64,000 nucleotides of DNA from Adenophora triphylla var. japonica (GCA_022495995.1 JAFEMH010003621.1:1-64000); one strand, 5' to 3'; shown: positions 32,426 to 45,441, numbered from the stretch's first letter. The notes: generated by a model from the letters alone, not told the origin. Translations and numbers: made by a program.

Positions 32426-32430
32426 CTAGG
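32426..32430. other. Right target-site duplication (CTAGG) of the gag-only element
   Basis: Directly follows the LTR end TTACA and matches 23,772-23,776. Confidence 0.9.
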
Positions 32431-32990
32431 TCCAATTATTACTAGGCTCAAGGCCCATCAACAAGGTCAGTCGACCTAGCTCATTGTCCGACCTACTTGG
32501 TCCGACATTACGATCCAGATGCTATTCGGGTACGGTTCAGCCCTATCCATCAATCAGGTCGACCTAGACCCAACAGGCGACCTCGACCTACATCATTACG
32601 TCGACCTACAGAGTCCTGGCGTATCCACAATTCTTTACGTAACAAGACTCCCTACAAATCAGGAGTTATTTATGGATAAGATCTCTAATGCATATCTGTT
32701 CCACAATTTAAGGGATTTCATGCAATCCTACCACAAATACAACTCTCATCAACAACTATAAATAAAAGTCAACATCAACCGTTCCAATGTAATTTTCCTT
32801 TTGTTATATTGAATACATCCTGTTCATTATAATATTTGAGCTCTCCATATCACCATACTTACTCTCACGCCCGAGGGTCTAAGCCGGAGATCATCCGGCT
32901 AGTCGTGGGTTCCTTGTTTCAGGTCAAGAAGCCAAGTGATCGGTCCTGCTGATTGGACGGAGATTGATAAGCACGATTCTTGCAGGATCA

Positions 32991-35900
32991 CACACATTGC
33001 TATATGTCTTTTTAAACTTAAATTGACTTTAGCAATATATCATCTTGTTAACACAAGCTTTATCCATTTGATAAGTGTTAACTCAAATTCATTTCAATTC
33101 TAGCTATTTCATATTGATCATTCCAAAATTTATCAAGAATATCCCTAATGACTTGTTTAACAATGAGTCCATTAGTTTTCCTTGAATTTAAATCAACAGA
33201 TCATTTTATTTACTAGAATTTTTTCTCGGCTTAACATATCGTTTTTGGATTTAATTAACAAAGTAACGTAATTACTTTTGTTTAAATTCACACAATCAAA
33301 CTTTTGATGTCCTTATATTTGTACGTGTCTCGAGTCATACAATGACTTTACAAACTAGAACACCTTCTTCTAGTTTCCATTTCTTGAACCATTTCAACAC
33401 TTTGATCTATTTCATCCAAAGTATCATTTCCATTAATTTGACATCAATACTTGATTTTCATTGACTTTGTTTTCCTTTGGTTTTTATATATATTCAAACT
33501 CATTGAATCATACATTTCCACACTTCATATGGACATTTCATTGTTTTCTTGGGGTAACCTTTTCAAAGGTAATTATTTTTTCAAAGTAGACTCACCCCCA
33601 CATTTTCGGGTAGTCCTGAAATTAGCAAAAATGTCAATATTCATTATTAACATCATTTGATTATGGTGTACATTGTGGACACTTTATTTCCTTTCTCATG
33701 TACAACAAACCCTTTCGGTTGTTCTATGTAAATTTTCTCTTCTAAATCTACATTTAGAAAGGCTATTTTACATCCATTTGATGTATTTCAAATTTTGCTA
33801 TGCAACAATTGTAAATATAAATCTTATTTATATTATTCTCGTGATGGAATAATAAGTATAAAAGTAATCAATGTCTTCCTTTTGCTTGTAACCCTTAATT
33901 ATTGTTCCTTCGGCATTCATTTTTTCTTTTTGAAAAATTCACTTATATCCTAGTGGTTTACTACCCGGAGGTACTTCCACTATTTTCCAAGTGTGATTTT
34001 CTAAGATGGAATCAATCTCAATTTTAATGACCCTTTTCCACAAAGTTTCTTCCGAAGCGCTCAATGCCTTTAGAACTTTGTGATTCACTTTTTAGCTTGT
34101 AGGTTAGAAAATCTAGGCCATAGAATTTTCTTATCCTACCTCATTTGCTATGTCGAGGTCCTACCTCTTTTTCATCATTTCCTCATGATAAGTTCCTTCT
34201 TCTTCTATTGAATCATGGATCCGTTTAAATAAGTTTGCCTCATCTCTTAATTTATACGGAAACATATTCTTAAAGAAAAAAGCGCTTCATGATTCCATTA
34301 TAGTATTCTTGTATATACATTGACTCTTGGATTTATAAACAAGAATTTTATAGGCACTATTATTGTAAGCATACCCAACACATATGCAATCAATAGTCTT
34401 TAGTCTAATTTATACACTAACTACACTTAGTTGTGTTTTATCACTATCTCTTTATTAAGTTGATTTCCAACTTTTTCTTTAAATAGATAAGATTCAACAT
34501 ATTACTTTTTAGCAATCAACTGTAAAAGCAAAAACTTATATTTTACCGCTATATGTGTGAATAATATTCACATCTCAAACATCAATATGCTTTGATTATA
34601 CTTCAAGCACATATTTGATAAGTCTTGTTTGAATCTATTTTGACCATATAACAAGATTCATTCTCATTATTGATCACTTGAACACCCTTCCATTTCATTC
34701 ATTCAAATATCATGAATGTCATTCTTGAAGAAATCACTGTTGTCTCTCAAGACACAATTTATATGCTTGACTTTTCCAAACAAGTTTGACTTTTCAAACA
34801 AGATTGACTAACTTTGTATTTGCATTAAGCACTTCGGTATGCTCTACCGCATTTGCTTTCGCCAGAAAAAGTGTTAGACAACTTCTTCTCTAAAGTTCTA
34901 TTCTCTTTTCCAACACAAAGACGAATAGCACACACCTCAACATTCATTTATATTCATTTATGTTTGAGGTGATTCCTGAAAAACTTTCAAGTGTGAAGCA
35001 ATTTTTCAATTATTGTCGTCACTTGAGAATTTTACTCAATACCATCTACTCGACATAACTTTCATGAAAGACTATTTTCAATTCTTTCATTTTACTTTTT
35101 ATGGTTTATGGAGTCCACTATTTTAAAATCAAGGAAGCGACCTACGATGAATTTCATTGCATCCGCATTTTCGATTTTTCATTTATAGTCCAACGACTCC
35201 CACAATTATATTGTCGTTTTCTTGGAACTATAAATGTTATATAACGAATACGACAATCCATTAAATATATAATTTCGACAAAAGGAAATTCACATGCTTC
35301 AACATCACTCACGACTTGGTGGTCAAGTCAAACATCTTCTGTTGTCATCACTTAACGTTGAGGCCAACACAATTTCTAACTTTCGCGATGGTGATCTGGA
35401 ATACTTGGAACAACCACATTTCATTTGAGATTTGTCTCCACACAAAGAGCATTTACCAAACATTGGCTTTATTTTTTCAACAATTATAACTTTGTTGTTA
35501 CAAATATAACTCTCTAACTTAATTAGAGAATTCACCAAGAATAAATTGTTAATTCAATAGGAGAATTAACACAATTTATTTTTCATAACCACCCATATTT
35601 ATAAACCTCTAAATTCCTTAATGAACTTATAATTGGAGGTTAATTATTTCAAATCTTTAAAGGTCTCATCTTGGAGTATCTCTAAATTAGAGAAAGTGAC
35701 ATTTTCATGTAGAAGCCATCCTTCTAAATATTGTGTCATTTGTTTTCATTGACAACAATAGAATTTAACAACTTCCTTCAAGAAGTCCTTTTATTTTCAT
35801 TTTTATGACTTTTGTCACTATTAACAATAATAGGATTTAACAACTCCTTTCAAGAAGCCCTATCATCTTTGTCAATACATCCTTGATAAAATGCAACGTT

Positions 35901-36000
35901 AAAGACTACATCTTTCAACGTTCATCTTCTCAACTTAGTTTCAACGAACTTTTCAATATTTCTCACCATGATTCTCATGAACCATTAGAGACATATCATT
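32991..36000 (-). mobile_element. Ty1/copia fragment W1 (RT and hinge/integrase parts)
   Basis: Minus strand, many stops. At about 34,070-33,930 it reads ALSASEETLWKRVIKIEIDS and then NHTWKIVEVPPGSKPLGYK, the start of plant copia RT. About 33,890-33,840 gives KGYKQKEDIDYFYTYYSITR, and about 33,740-33,660 gives IYIEQPKGFVVHEKGNKV. Further right (about 34,430-34,260) is IDCICVGYAYNNSAYKFLVY and MESRSAFFF, the integrase-RT hinge. At about 35,450-35,400 a Cys-rich CSLCGDKSQMKCGC stretch may be a decayed Gag knuckle. It is an old copy. Its left end was replaced by element Z at 32,990. Confidence 0.8.
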
Positions 36001-36438
36001 CATTGTATAAACACTAGAAGTGGCGTATCCGCAACTAGTTTATACAATCTTTATAACATCTTTGATGTCACGGGTTAATAAACTATTTAACATTGGTTGA
36101 TCTCGTTAAACAAGATAACTTATTATTAGTGTTTTAATTCATATAAACTGCTCTTTTGCAAATTTTATATCTTCATCTACGTATATTATAATTCGATCTC
36201 CACCGTCCAGAATGATTTTCTATGAGTCTCAAACCTGCTCACCAAATTTGAGCTTGATCCAACGGTTAACGAAGTGAGAAATGAAATTTTTCCACAGCTG
36301 GTCATTGAAAAACTGTGCTGAAAATTTCCTTCTTTTCCTCCATTTCCCATCTCTTTTCATCCCTCCGCCATAGCAACCACACCACGAGCTTTCCTCAATC
36401 TGCAATCCTTTCTCAATAGTAGCAATTAGTCTTAAGAT
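36001..36438. other. AT-rich sequence between copia W1 and an LTR candidate
   Basis: No ORF or RNA recognised. It has a short GC-richer patch (about 36,185-36,400) without homology that I can see. Confidence 0.35.
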
Positions 36439-37233
36439 TGTTGGACAAAATCTTAAATAATGAGCACAATATAAAGGATTACAATAATATTGGAATACAA
36501 ATTACAATACAAAATAGAAAATGAAAAGAGAAAACCGTATGAAAGTCATCTTGATTCACTTGTGTCGGAGCCGTCTTATATAGTTTCCTTAAAACTAATT
36601 TGTCCCCCTTTCTAAGAGTGCTCGAGGCGTCCACGGGCGTTAGTCTCCCAGGATAGAACGGACAAAACGGATGCAACTCCGCACTTGAGCCTCCCGACGA
36701 ATTGAACGTATGCTTGAATAATATAACCAACTAGAATTTCAAATAAGGAGATCAAAAGAAAAATTCCTATGCTCTAGAATTTTTAAGAATACAAGCAAAA
36801 GAAATTATATCTCTATATAGAATACAACTTGAGAATCTCATATTCACTTCTTCTATCTATTCTTCTCTTTCTTCTCTTTCTTCTAACTCCTTACTTCTAA
36901 GAAAAAAAAAGACAACAACAAATATATAAAAAATATGTAGGAAACTTAGAATTAATTGGCATTAATCATGTATAATTAACTTCAACATTAAGATTTGTGT
37001 TGCTACATATTTTTTAACTTAATTAGAGAAATCAATTCATGAATAAAAGAACAACATGAGAATTAACTCATATTTATTCTTGTAACAACCCAAACATAAA
37101 CGCTCCATAATTCCTTAAAAAAGAATTCAATTTTTGGTTAATTATCAACAAATTCAAAGATCACACTTTGAATTTCACTTTAACTAGAGAAAATCAATTT
37201 CTCATTCACATAATATGCACAATTTTTTCAACA
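36439..37233. repeat. Copia-type LTR candidate
   Basis: About 795 bp bounded by TGTTGGACAAAATC and TTTTTTCAACA, the TGTTG...CAACA termini usual for plant copia LTRs. Its right 160 bp match the right part of the LTR ending at 56,370 beside copia fragment W2. No PBS or matching target duplication was found next to it, so it may be solo, or the 5' LTR of W1 with a lost PBS. Another stretch (35,505-35,735) is distantly similar to its right part. Confidence 0.45.
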
Positions 37234-38153
37234 AACAATATTTCAAGAAAGAAAGCCTAATTATTGAAAACTTCTAAGTCATGAGAAAGAAAAACATGCA
37301 TCCTAATTAGGACCTTAGATACGCTCCTTAACACAAAACAAATCTTTAAAAAGAAAAGAGAAAACCTTAATTAGTGCAACCTACTACAAGACTTGTTAGC
37401 ACAAAATCATGACTTAGATTGGAAATATATTAAGGAGGAGAGTTACTATATTCCTTGGATTGAACAAAGAACTTGAACCATTCTTCCTTAGCATTTTCAC
37501 TTTTTTGTCTTTATACAAGATTAAGGTTTGCATCCGTGAAACGATTTACGGAAAATGAAAATAATTTCCGAAAATGAGATAAACATGTTTTCGACGGTTT
37601 GGTAAATCTAAAGAAAAATATTTTTTGAAAAATATTTTTAAATGTTTAATAAATTAAAGAAAAATATTTTTCGATAAAAACATGGTATGAGATAAATTTG
37701 AAAATATAAGGTGAGGTAGGGTGATAGAGGTGAGGTGGGTAGGGTAGGGGTGGAGATTAGTAAGGATGAGGTGGGTGAGTGTGGGATTAGGGTAGGGGTA
37801 GAGTAGGATGGCTGGGAAAATCTAAAGGGTAAAATGGTGATAGACTAGGGTGGTGATAGGGTAGGGTGTGGGGTTGGGTAGTCGAGACTGGGAGGGTAGG
37901 GGTGGGTAGCCGATAGTGAGGGGGTAATGGGGTTGGTTGATGAGTTGTTAAAAAATAATTTTAAAATGAATTAAAAAAATAGACCTCGGGGTGGTGGTGG
38001 TGGGGTGAGGGGGTGGGGGTAAAGAGTTGTAAAAAATAATTTTAATACAAATAATTTTTTTACAGGGGATTGGGTAGGGGTGATTGATGTGAAGTGGATA
38101 ACTTGGAAGCGTATGAAAAATTAGGTGTGTAATCGAAGGTGCTTACTAAAAAA
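37234..38153. other. AT-rich spacer with a G-rich block
   Basis: No gene. 37,520-37,690 is rich in TTTTCGAAAAAT-like motifs resembling the TIR element at 52.2-53.4 kb. 37,700-38,090 is a G/T-rich, loosely repetitive block (GGTGGGTAGGG-like words) that ends in a strong G-run cluster at 37,988-38,019. Confidence 0.5.
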
Positions 38154-38155
38154 TA

Positions 38156-38392
38156 CTCCCTCTATCCTTTTTTAATCAATACGAATGGCATTTTGAAATT
38201 TTATCTTCAAATATTTTTTGTCTTTAATTAATTATTTTCAAAAAAAAATCGTAGTTTATTATATTTTGCAAACCTAAAATTTTGAAAGTGAATAGCAAAA
38301 ATATTTATTATTATTTTCTATTAAAATCAACCATTTCAAAATAATCTTTAAATCTTAAATGAACATCATTATTTTGAGAGAGACGGAGGAAC
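38156..38392. mobile_element. Stowaway-like MITE
   Basis: Begins CTCCCTCTATCC after a TA, and ends GACGGAGGAAC before a TA. It is AT-rich with no ORF. TIRs and the TA duplication fit the Tc1/mariner-derived Stowaway group. The right TIR is degraded. Confidence 0.7.
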
Positions 38393-38455
38393 TAACATTT
38401 CTACCACGGATAACAACTTTAATTAGTTTTTTTGATAAGATTAATTCCTCCTTAC

Positions 38456-38791
38456 CCACAGTCCAAATCAAATCCCATCAAAACCCAACTGAGATCAAAA
38501 TTCTCTTAAACCTCGGAAGTCGAGATTAAAATTTCTCAAAAATCCGTTGACAGTCCTATACTACATGATATAGGACTTTTTTTCAGTCTTATACCATATG
38601 ATATATGACTTTATTCCTTAGTAATGATTTTTATTTAATTTTTTTTAAAAAGTGAAAAAAGTGCAAAAAAAAAAAAAATGGTCCTATACCACATGGTATA
38701 AGACCTGACGGGATGCTATAGGAGTGACGCGGGTTTTGATAGAATTTTAATTTCAAATGGGTTTTGATGGGATATTGATATGAGTCATGGG
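38456..38791. mobile_element. Palindrome-rich MITE-like inverted repeat
   Basis: The left end (CCCATCAAAACCC at about 38,473) and right end (GGGTTTTGATGGG at about 38,759) are inverted copies, with pairing continuing for tens of bases. Inside are three imperfect 24-bp palindromes of the form GTCCTATAC..ATG.TATAGGAC, at 38,553, 38,586 and 38,681. No ORF. The superfamily is not clear and I see no unambiguous target duplication. Confidence 0.6.
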
Positions 38792-38799
38792 TCTTAGAG

Positions 38800-41700
38800 T
38801 TCTTGGCCCTTGTTGATAAGTCTCATCATCATAGTAAGTCACGAACTCGCAGTTAATTTGTCTATCTATTTAAAAGAAATTCATGATAAATCGGGAAATA
38901 ACGTGTTTTTTTTTTTTTTTTTTCCTTTGACATTAGGAAAAAATGGGTTTTCAAAGTGGCGATGGAATTTATGGATAAGTGGCAGTAGTTTTAAAATACG
39001 AGATAGCATTTTTGTAAATAACTTTAACTAAGCACGGACATTTTTGTAAATAATTGAAATTTATTAAAATACATTGTGATTCATTAACACTTACATTGGT
39101 ACTATTTAACATTACCACTTACATTATTTATAACACATAATTGTATTTTTTTTTACACTAACAATTACACCCTTTTTTACACTAACACTTAACTCTTGTT
39201 TATACTGCTACTAACATTCTTTCTACAATAAAACTGACACTCTTTAACAAACACTAGAAATCTTTAACATACTCCGACACTTATTAACAAATATTAAAAA
39301 AATACATTTTTCACAATACCTACTCATTTGTATTATAATGGAACTAGTACTCTCTATTTCGTGCCATTGGCACGGTAACAGTATGAACAATGACAGTATG
39401 AAAATGATTGATCCTGCAAACGTATTCTGCGATTGAGAGATTAGAGAGAAGTTGATTGCCTCAATGAATGATTAAAGTTTTACCGCACCATCAGACACAC
39501 ATATACAGAAATATTTACACAATAATGAATAAAAAACCTTAAAGTACAAAAGAAAATGGCAAATTTTATAAATATCACAACAAATACAAAGATCTCATTT
39601 ATATTATACTAATGAAGGAGCATCCGTGAACAAAACATGAGTAGTTCTGCAATAATCTGTTGTAGGCATGCATGAGCATGACTCTGAGATGGAGAGATTG
39701 GAGAGACATTATAAGAATCTATGGAATTTGGTCACCTTAACTGGCTTTGTAACTCCAACATCGACCTAATTATAATATGTCTGTCATTGCATTTTATGAT
39801 TCTCCTTCAATCCAAGCAACCTCCAAAGCAAAAAGGGAACAAACAAAATATTAAACTAACTGTAACTAAAAACTAAAATCACACGAATCAACAATTTCAA
39901 ATCAATACAAAAGGAATCAACAATCTTCAACAATAGCTCAAATCACTCTATGCTAGTCTTACAAAAATTGGCTTAACGTGCACCGAAAAACAACCATAAA
40001 GTCAATCTAAAAACTTCTTAACCTGTATGGAAAATTTCAAGTGAACACAATGAACATATTTCAAAGTCTGAAATAGACATAAATCACAACAAAAATAGGC
40101 CTAATATATTATAACATGAACAAACCACAATAATATTGCAACCTAATAAATACTAAAGCGAGGAAAAGAAAATTGCATGCTAATTGTTTGAAACACTCTA
40201 ATCATGATACTATCCGATGCACATTATATAGATAAGCTACTTGCAAATCCCTGGAATAAAGAAATAAAAATCCAGATAACACTATTAAGTTGTAAAACTT
40301 GGGACGATAAATATAAAATACAAACAACAGCCACTAAAAAGAAAGAATACAAATTGTATTTGCACCCTAGCACTACAATCTTGTCATCGACTTGACTGAC
40401 TTAAGAATCTTGGGTCTCTACAATCAAGCAAAACGATAATGTCGAGTCTCTGCAATCACACACAAAATGAAGAAATAAAGCTTGTTGTAAATGATAATAT
40501 AATAATATCATAAATCAAGCATTTGCTCCCGTATGCATCTAATAACTGCCATGAAAAAGAATATCAGCTCGTATCGAAGCAATACGATGTTAACTATAAT
40601 ATCAGAAGTTGTAACATTACACTATTTGCTCACATAGTGTCATAATATCAATCAGATTCAATAACCTAGCATCTGACTATCGAGATAAAAAAGAAAAAGA
40701 AAACTTTAAGAACTTTATATAATTAACACAATCAATCAAAAGCAACATTATGAAACAAATAAAATCAAATTCTTACTCGTCCCTTCTCAAAATGGAAGTC
40801 CACAAATCCAAAATATCAAATTTTCTCTTGATGCTAAAATAATTTGACTATAGAAGAAAGAAACATGATTACCATTTTGATCCTGTCAATAGCAAACTGC
40901 CAGTTGTTCAACATCAACACTGAAACACAAAAATGAAGTCAATCTCACGCTAAAACATAGAAAAATGGCGCCTCATTTCTCCTAAACAAAGATATACACA
41001 TAAAAATATTTAATGCATAATCATTCTAGGCACACACATGTGATATATATACCCATACAAATATTCAATGCATAATCATTCTAGGCACATGCACGTCAAG
41101 TTAATAACAGTTGAATCTAATGGTGTATGACTACGATTCAGACAGATACACAATGTAAAAAAAAAAACATTTATGGGTTTAGTTTACAGTCTTCACTCTT
41201 AAGTTCTAATGCTAATTAAAACATAAGATTACTGATATCTTTCATTTCTTAAATGCAATGTTCAAGCTATCGAAAATAAATTATTCATTAGGCTAACTAA
41301 TATGCGTATTAATTACATCTCCAATCCCTTAACGTATACTCATAATTCTTAAAAGATGATCAATTATTACTCCATTTTTTTGGCATTTGGGATTCTCCCA
41401 TTTTCCATGGCTGGCCATGACTATGGCCAAGAACTCACTATAGGCATTCTCTTCTTTTAACCTCTAATATATGGTTACCTTTCCAATACCCAAAATTTCA
41501 AATGGAGTGGTCATTCTAGCTTTATGGATGGGTTCGTGGGATATGTCGATTTCTTTTCTTTGTTTATGTGCCCCCCCCCCCTCTCACTTCTAACTCCAAA
41601 CCTCTAGCACACCTACTCTCTCTCATCCTCCCCTCATCGCTTTTCATCAAGTCCTAAACCCACGCTTTCATCCATACCTCAAACAAAAAACCGATCAAAA

Positions 41701-42948
41701 TTCAAAATCACCAGGATAATGTCCATGCATAAACCCGAATCAGTTTGTGTGGCTAAACTAATAACTTCAATAAATACACTTGACACTTCGAGCATTGTAA
41801 ATGAGAGTTTATCATACCAAATGAAAGACAATTCAAGAGATGCTCCAAAAAATTGAAGACAGTAAATTCGCAACAAAAAAGCTGAAAGACCATTCACATA
41901 ACACCCTGAATCAAAACCTACAACCTAAACAAATTTATATCCATCTTGTAAGCTATTCCGCTTTTACCCATATTCAATTTTTTCAAAAGTAAAATCAAGC
42001 AATTGGATTACTTAACGTAGGAAATTTCGTCATTAAGACAAATTAAAACAAAATTTTAAAAATCCAACAAAGATTATCTTGGAATAAAATAATAAAAACA
42101 ACATATGAAAAGAATTAAATAGATATGCGGTTGAAATAGGAATAAATTACCACAAAAGAAAGTGATGAAATTAATAAAAAGGAAACCCAAGAATTGATTA
42201 ATAGTTGACCAAGATTGATTCTCACCATGTAACAATCTCAGGAGAGAAAAGATAGAAAGCTGATTGGTTCCTCGGTTAAAGGGAAAAAACAACGTGAAAT
42301 TAAAAGGTACTCATCAATCATTGCAATTGAATTGTAATCGAATAACGAAATAAAATGTTGGTTTCAAGAGAAAATGGGTTATGTTTAATTAAAATACTCT
42401 TAAAAACAAATTGAACTGCTTGAAAAAAGAGAAATTAGAAGGAAGAACAATCGAGGATATATAGAGAGAATTACCTATATAAGCCCAAGGCTAGCGACGT
42501 CGGCGACAAAGATCAATTTCAGGATCAAGAAGATGCCGGCGTTCGTGACTGGGTTAAGCGGAGGAAAAGGAAGAATTTTTCCTAGCGATGAAGAGAGAAA
42601 GAGGCAAGATACAAAGAGGGAGGGGACGGGGACGGGAGGAATGAGGCCGTGGGGACATGAGAGTGCGGTTAGCATAGGAGGGGTTTAGGGTCAACTGCCA
42701 TTAAATTAAATCTCAACCCTTCTTTGTGTTTTCTAAGAATAAATCCCATCCCACTCTTTGTGTGGCAGTTGAAATCCACATCTATTGTAATATAGATTAT
42801 ACTAAAAATATTTTCTAATTTATAAATGCTACATTTATGGACTTAGAAGAAGAGAGCGATATGAGACCGAATAAGTATTACTTAATTCATTTTAAACTCT
42901 TAATGTGCAATAATTAAACCAAACTAACATAAAATTGCCATTAACAAA
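38800..42948. other. AT-rich DNA with possible minus-strand exon-like segments
   Basis: No transposon recognised. On the minus strand three pieces look exon-like. One is a pyrimidine-rich leader at 42,690-42,476 ending TATATAG|GTAATT. Another is at about 42,290-42,225, ending ACATG|GTGAG. A third is at about 40,918-40,873, preceded by a CAG and ending AAAATG|GTAATC, with a short frame MLNNWQFAIDRIKM. About 39,830-39,400 resembles a 3' untranslated end. No protein family is recognised. This could be a non-coding RNA gene or chance. Confidence 0.25.
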
Positions 42949-42949
42949 C

Positions 42950-43211
42950 TCTCTCCGTCACAATAGAAAAGACACAAAATATCATTTCGATTATCCCATT
43001 TAAAAAGACACACTTTCAAAAAAGTAGAAATTTTCAATACTTCTTTATTCATTAGACTCACTTGTTATACTTACAATAACTATCAATTTATTATTTTCTA
43101 CCCCACATTTTCTCTCATATCTCACTTTTCAGATTCACAACACTTACTGCACCATACACTTTTCTTAATTTTGTGCAAAACTCATTTATACATTTTCAAT
43201 TGAGACAGAGT
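42950..43211. mobile_element. Stowaway-like MITE
   Basis: Starts CTCTCTCCGTCACAATAG and ends TTGAGACAGAGTAAGTA, a typical Stowaway terminal pattern (CTCCCTCCGTC...). It is AT-rich inside with no ORF. Confidence 0.65.
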
Positions 43212-44865
43212 AAGTATTTACTTAAATAATTTATTCCCTCCGCAAGTGGCGCTATTAAAATTGTGATACACTTGTAAATGGTTAGGTCTCTTGCAATCAT
43301 TGTATAGTAACTGATTAATTATGACTTTTGTAGAAGAAAATTCTGCACTGTTTATTATTATTATTATTATTTTTCAATAAGATTAGGCAAATCCAGAGAA
43401 AGATGACCAAACTATGGTTAATTGAATGTTGTGTTTTTTATACCTCAATATTTATTAATTAAATATTAAATTATTCAGTGTTAATTTCGTTTATAAACAA
43501 GAATTTGTGAGATTTCGTTGTGTCTCTGGCATTATTTATTTTTCATTATCGTTTGTCCCAAATAAAATAGATAGTCGCATTTCTAAAATTGTTAGATTCA
43601 AATTGTTGAACTTTCGAAACTGCCAACCAAAGAAAGAATAGGGTGAAAGAAGAAACGAGAGTCAACCGAAAAAGAAAATGGGATAATGCTATATTAATTA
43701 ACCTCGAAAAAGAAAATGGGATAATGCAATATTAATTAACCTCGTTAAGATTATTGATGAAAATGAAAATAGATGTTAAAATATTTGAATAGTTGAATGA
43801 CTATCATTTATCACAGGTATCATTTATCACGGGACGGAGAAAGTAATTGACCAGATCTCAAACTTTGAATGATTAACCCTCACTAAATAAAATTGATTTT
43901 TTTTAAGTAAAAATAAAAATAATCTTTCATTTCAGGCAAGTATTATTTATTTATATTATTTATTTTTGGTAAATTTGATCATTTGGACTTTAACTGGATT
44001 AGGGCTTCACATTTTTCACCCTAATGCTTGTCTTTTAGAAAAAGGGCTTGGGCCAGCTCTAGTCATTTAGCATGATGGTCATTATCAAACAAGGTAGCTT
44101 ATGTTTGGGCCTGGGTTATTAAATCATAACACTTGGGCCTCTCAACTCAAGGCAACAATTTAACTCTTGCACGCAGGCATGGATCGCAAGATTTGGTTCA
44201 CCATAGCTCGCATAAATGAAAAAGACGGCCAAAGAGAATTCACAGTTTCACGGGGGTATTGAACCCAAGACCTTTACGACGTAAAGACTTAAACTTGCTC
44301 AAAATGCCGCTTTGACACAAGTCATTTGGCATGTGATAATTATTTGTTAAAAAATTAGATAATTATTTTAAATTATTTTTTTTAAAAAAAATTGATTATT
44401 ATTTCAAATTGGGGGACAACATTCAATTACTTTCTCCCTCAAAAAAATGAATGTATAAAGAAGTATTTCCCTTTTTCCAAATAATTTTTCTACTATTTTT
44501 TTTGTAAAATAGCATATTAGGATCACAAATTTTCACACAAATTGCAATTCAGGTTCTAATGTTATAACTTTGACAATTTAGTGCTTAATTTTCATATTTT
44601 GTATCGAAATAGGTCTTTTTTGGATGACAATGTATGGAGGCCAAAAAAATGAATGAAAAATTTAACGAGATTCTTTAAAAATTACATTTTCTACCCATAA
44701 AGTTTAATAATTGTTTTTTTCCCTCACTTCGTTAAAATAAATGCTAAAATCGATTCTATAATGAAAAAAAAGAGAGACAATAATTCAATTATTTTAATTA
44801 TTTTCTGATTTTCTTTATTATAATTGTTTAGCAATTATTTTAATAAAATAGATGCAAAATAAACA
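43212..44865. other. AT-rich intergenic DNA
   Basis: No gene seen. 43,665-43,744 holds a tandem duplication of about 38 bp (AAAGAAAATGGGATAATGC units). 43,535-43,845 has a decayed MITE-like look ending ACGGGACGGAGAAAGTA and is distantly similar to 55,375-55,600. About 44,160-44,330 is GC-richer with no recognisable function. Confidence 0.4.
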
Positions 44866-44870
44866 ATTAT
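44866..44870. other. Left target-site duplication (ATTAT) of the mini LTR element
   Basis: ATTAT precedes the left LTR, and the same five bases follow the right LTR at 46,817-46,821. Confidence 0.85.
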
Positions 44871-45427
44871 TGATGTAATCCGGTCCAAGATATATTTGAC
44901 AAAGTCAAATATATTAATTATTTTGTATTTTAATTAGTATTTTAGGATTTAATTTGTTGTAGTTTATATTTTATTTCTTATTTTCTTCATTTATTTTAAT
45001 AGGATGATTAGAGGTGATTTTAGAGTAGATTTTGAGGAGATTTACTAGTTTTTGAGTCCTATTTAGTTATCATATAGGTTAGGAGTAATTCTAGAAGGTT
45101 TAGGATTGTTTTTCAAGTTTTATGGGTACTATAAAATAGGCCTAAGGTTGTATTTCGAAAGTAAGACTATTTTGATTAATAAAATTAATTTGATTGCTTT
45201 GCAATTGTGGGTTTTTTTCTTTGGGTCTTAATTGACTTGCAGAAGACTCTCGTAAGAGATTTTTGTTGGAGTTCTTTGAATTCCTTGTGAAGGTTTTCAT
45301 CTTCTTGGTGTTTACCTCTTCAAACCCTAATTCAATTGTTGATTCAATTCGAATTGGGTCAAATAGTTGTTGATTCAATTATTTGTCTATCCGTTTTTTT
45401 ATTATTCCGCTGCAACCCTTTACATCA
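44871..45427 (+). repeat. 5' LTR of the compact element
   Basis: TGATGTAATCCGG...CCCTTTACATCA. It has a TATA box (CTATAAAATAGG, about 45,130), giving a U3 of about 260 bp, and an AATAAAATTAAT at about 45,178 that could act in polyadenylation of the 3' copy. Confidence 0.9.
45130..45141 (+). promoter_or_regulatory. TATA box of the compact element LTR
   Basis: CTATAAAATAGG at a position fitting an LTR promoter, conserved in both LTRs. Confidence 0.65.
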
Positions 45428-45429
45428 GT

Positions 45430-45441
45430 TGGTATCAGAGC
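45430..45441 (+). other. Primer binding site, initiator tRNA-Met
   Basis: TGGTATCAGAGC, two bases after the LTR end at 45,427. Confidence 0.95.

Larger units (their letters stand above)
23690..32990 (+). repeat. 3' LTR of element Z, split by the gag-only element
   Basis: The LTR runs 23,690-23,776 and 32,431-32,990 (about 645 bp without the insertion), starting TGAACAGAATAAAAG and ending CTTGCAGGATCA. It contains TATAAATAAAAG at 32,757 and a CGCCCGAGGGTCT region shared with the inverted LTR piece at 53,976-54,470. At 32,990 it abuts copia sequence CACACATTGC, which is contiguous at 57,090 in the other copia copy. This shows Z inserted into that copia element. Confidence 0.75.

Noticed and set aside
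33451..33660. Plus-strand 69-codon frame repeated at 57,552-57,761
   Set aside because: It is duplicated because it lies in the copia W1/W2 overlap, on the strand opposite the RT. No domain.
44160..44330. tRNA-like look of GGTATTGAACCCAAGACC
   Set aside because: It resembles a T-arm sequence, but no acceptor or anticodon arms pair around it. Such words are common in plant repeats.
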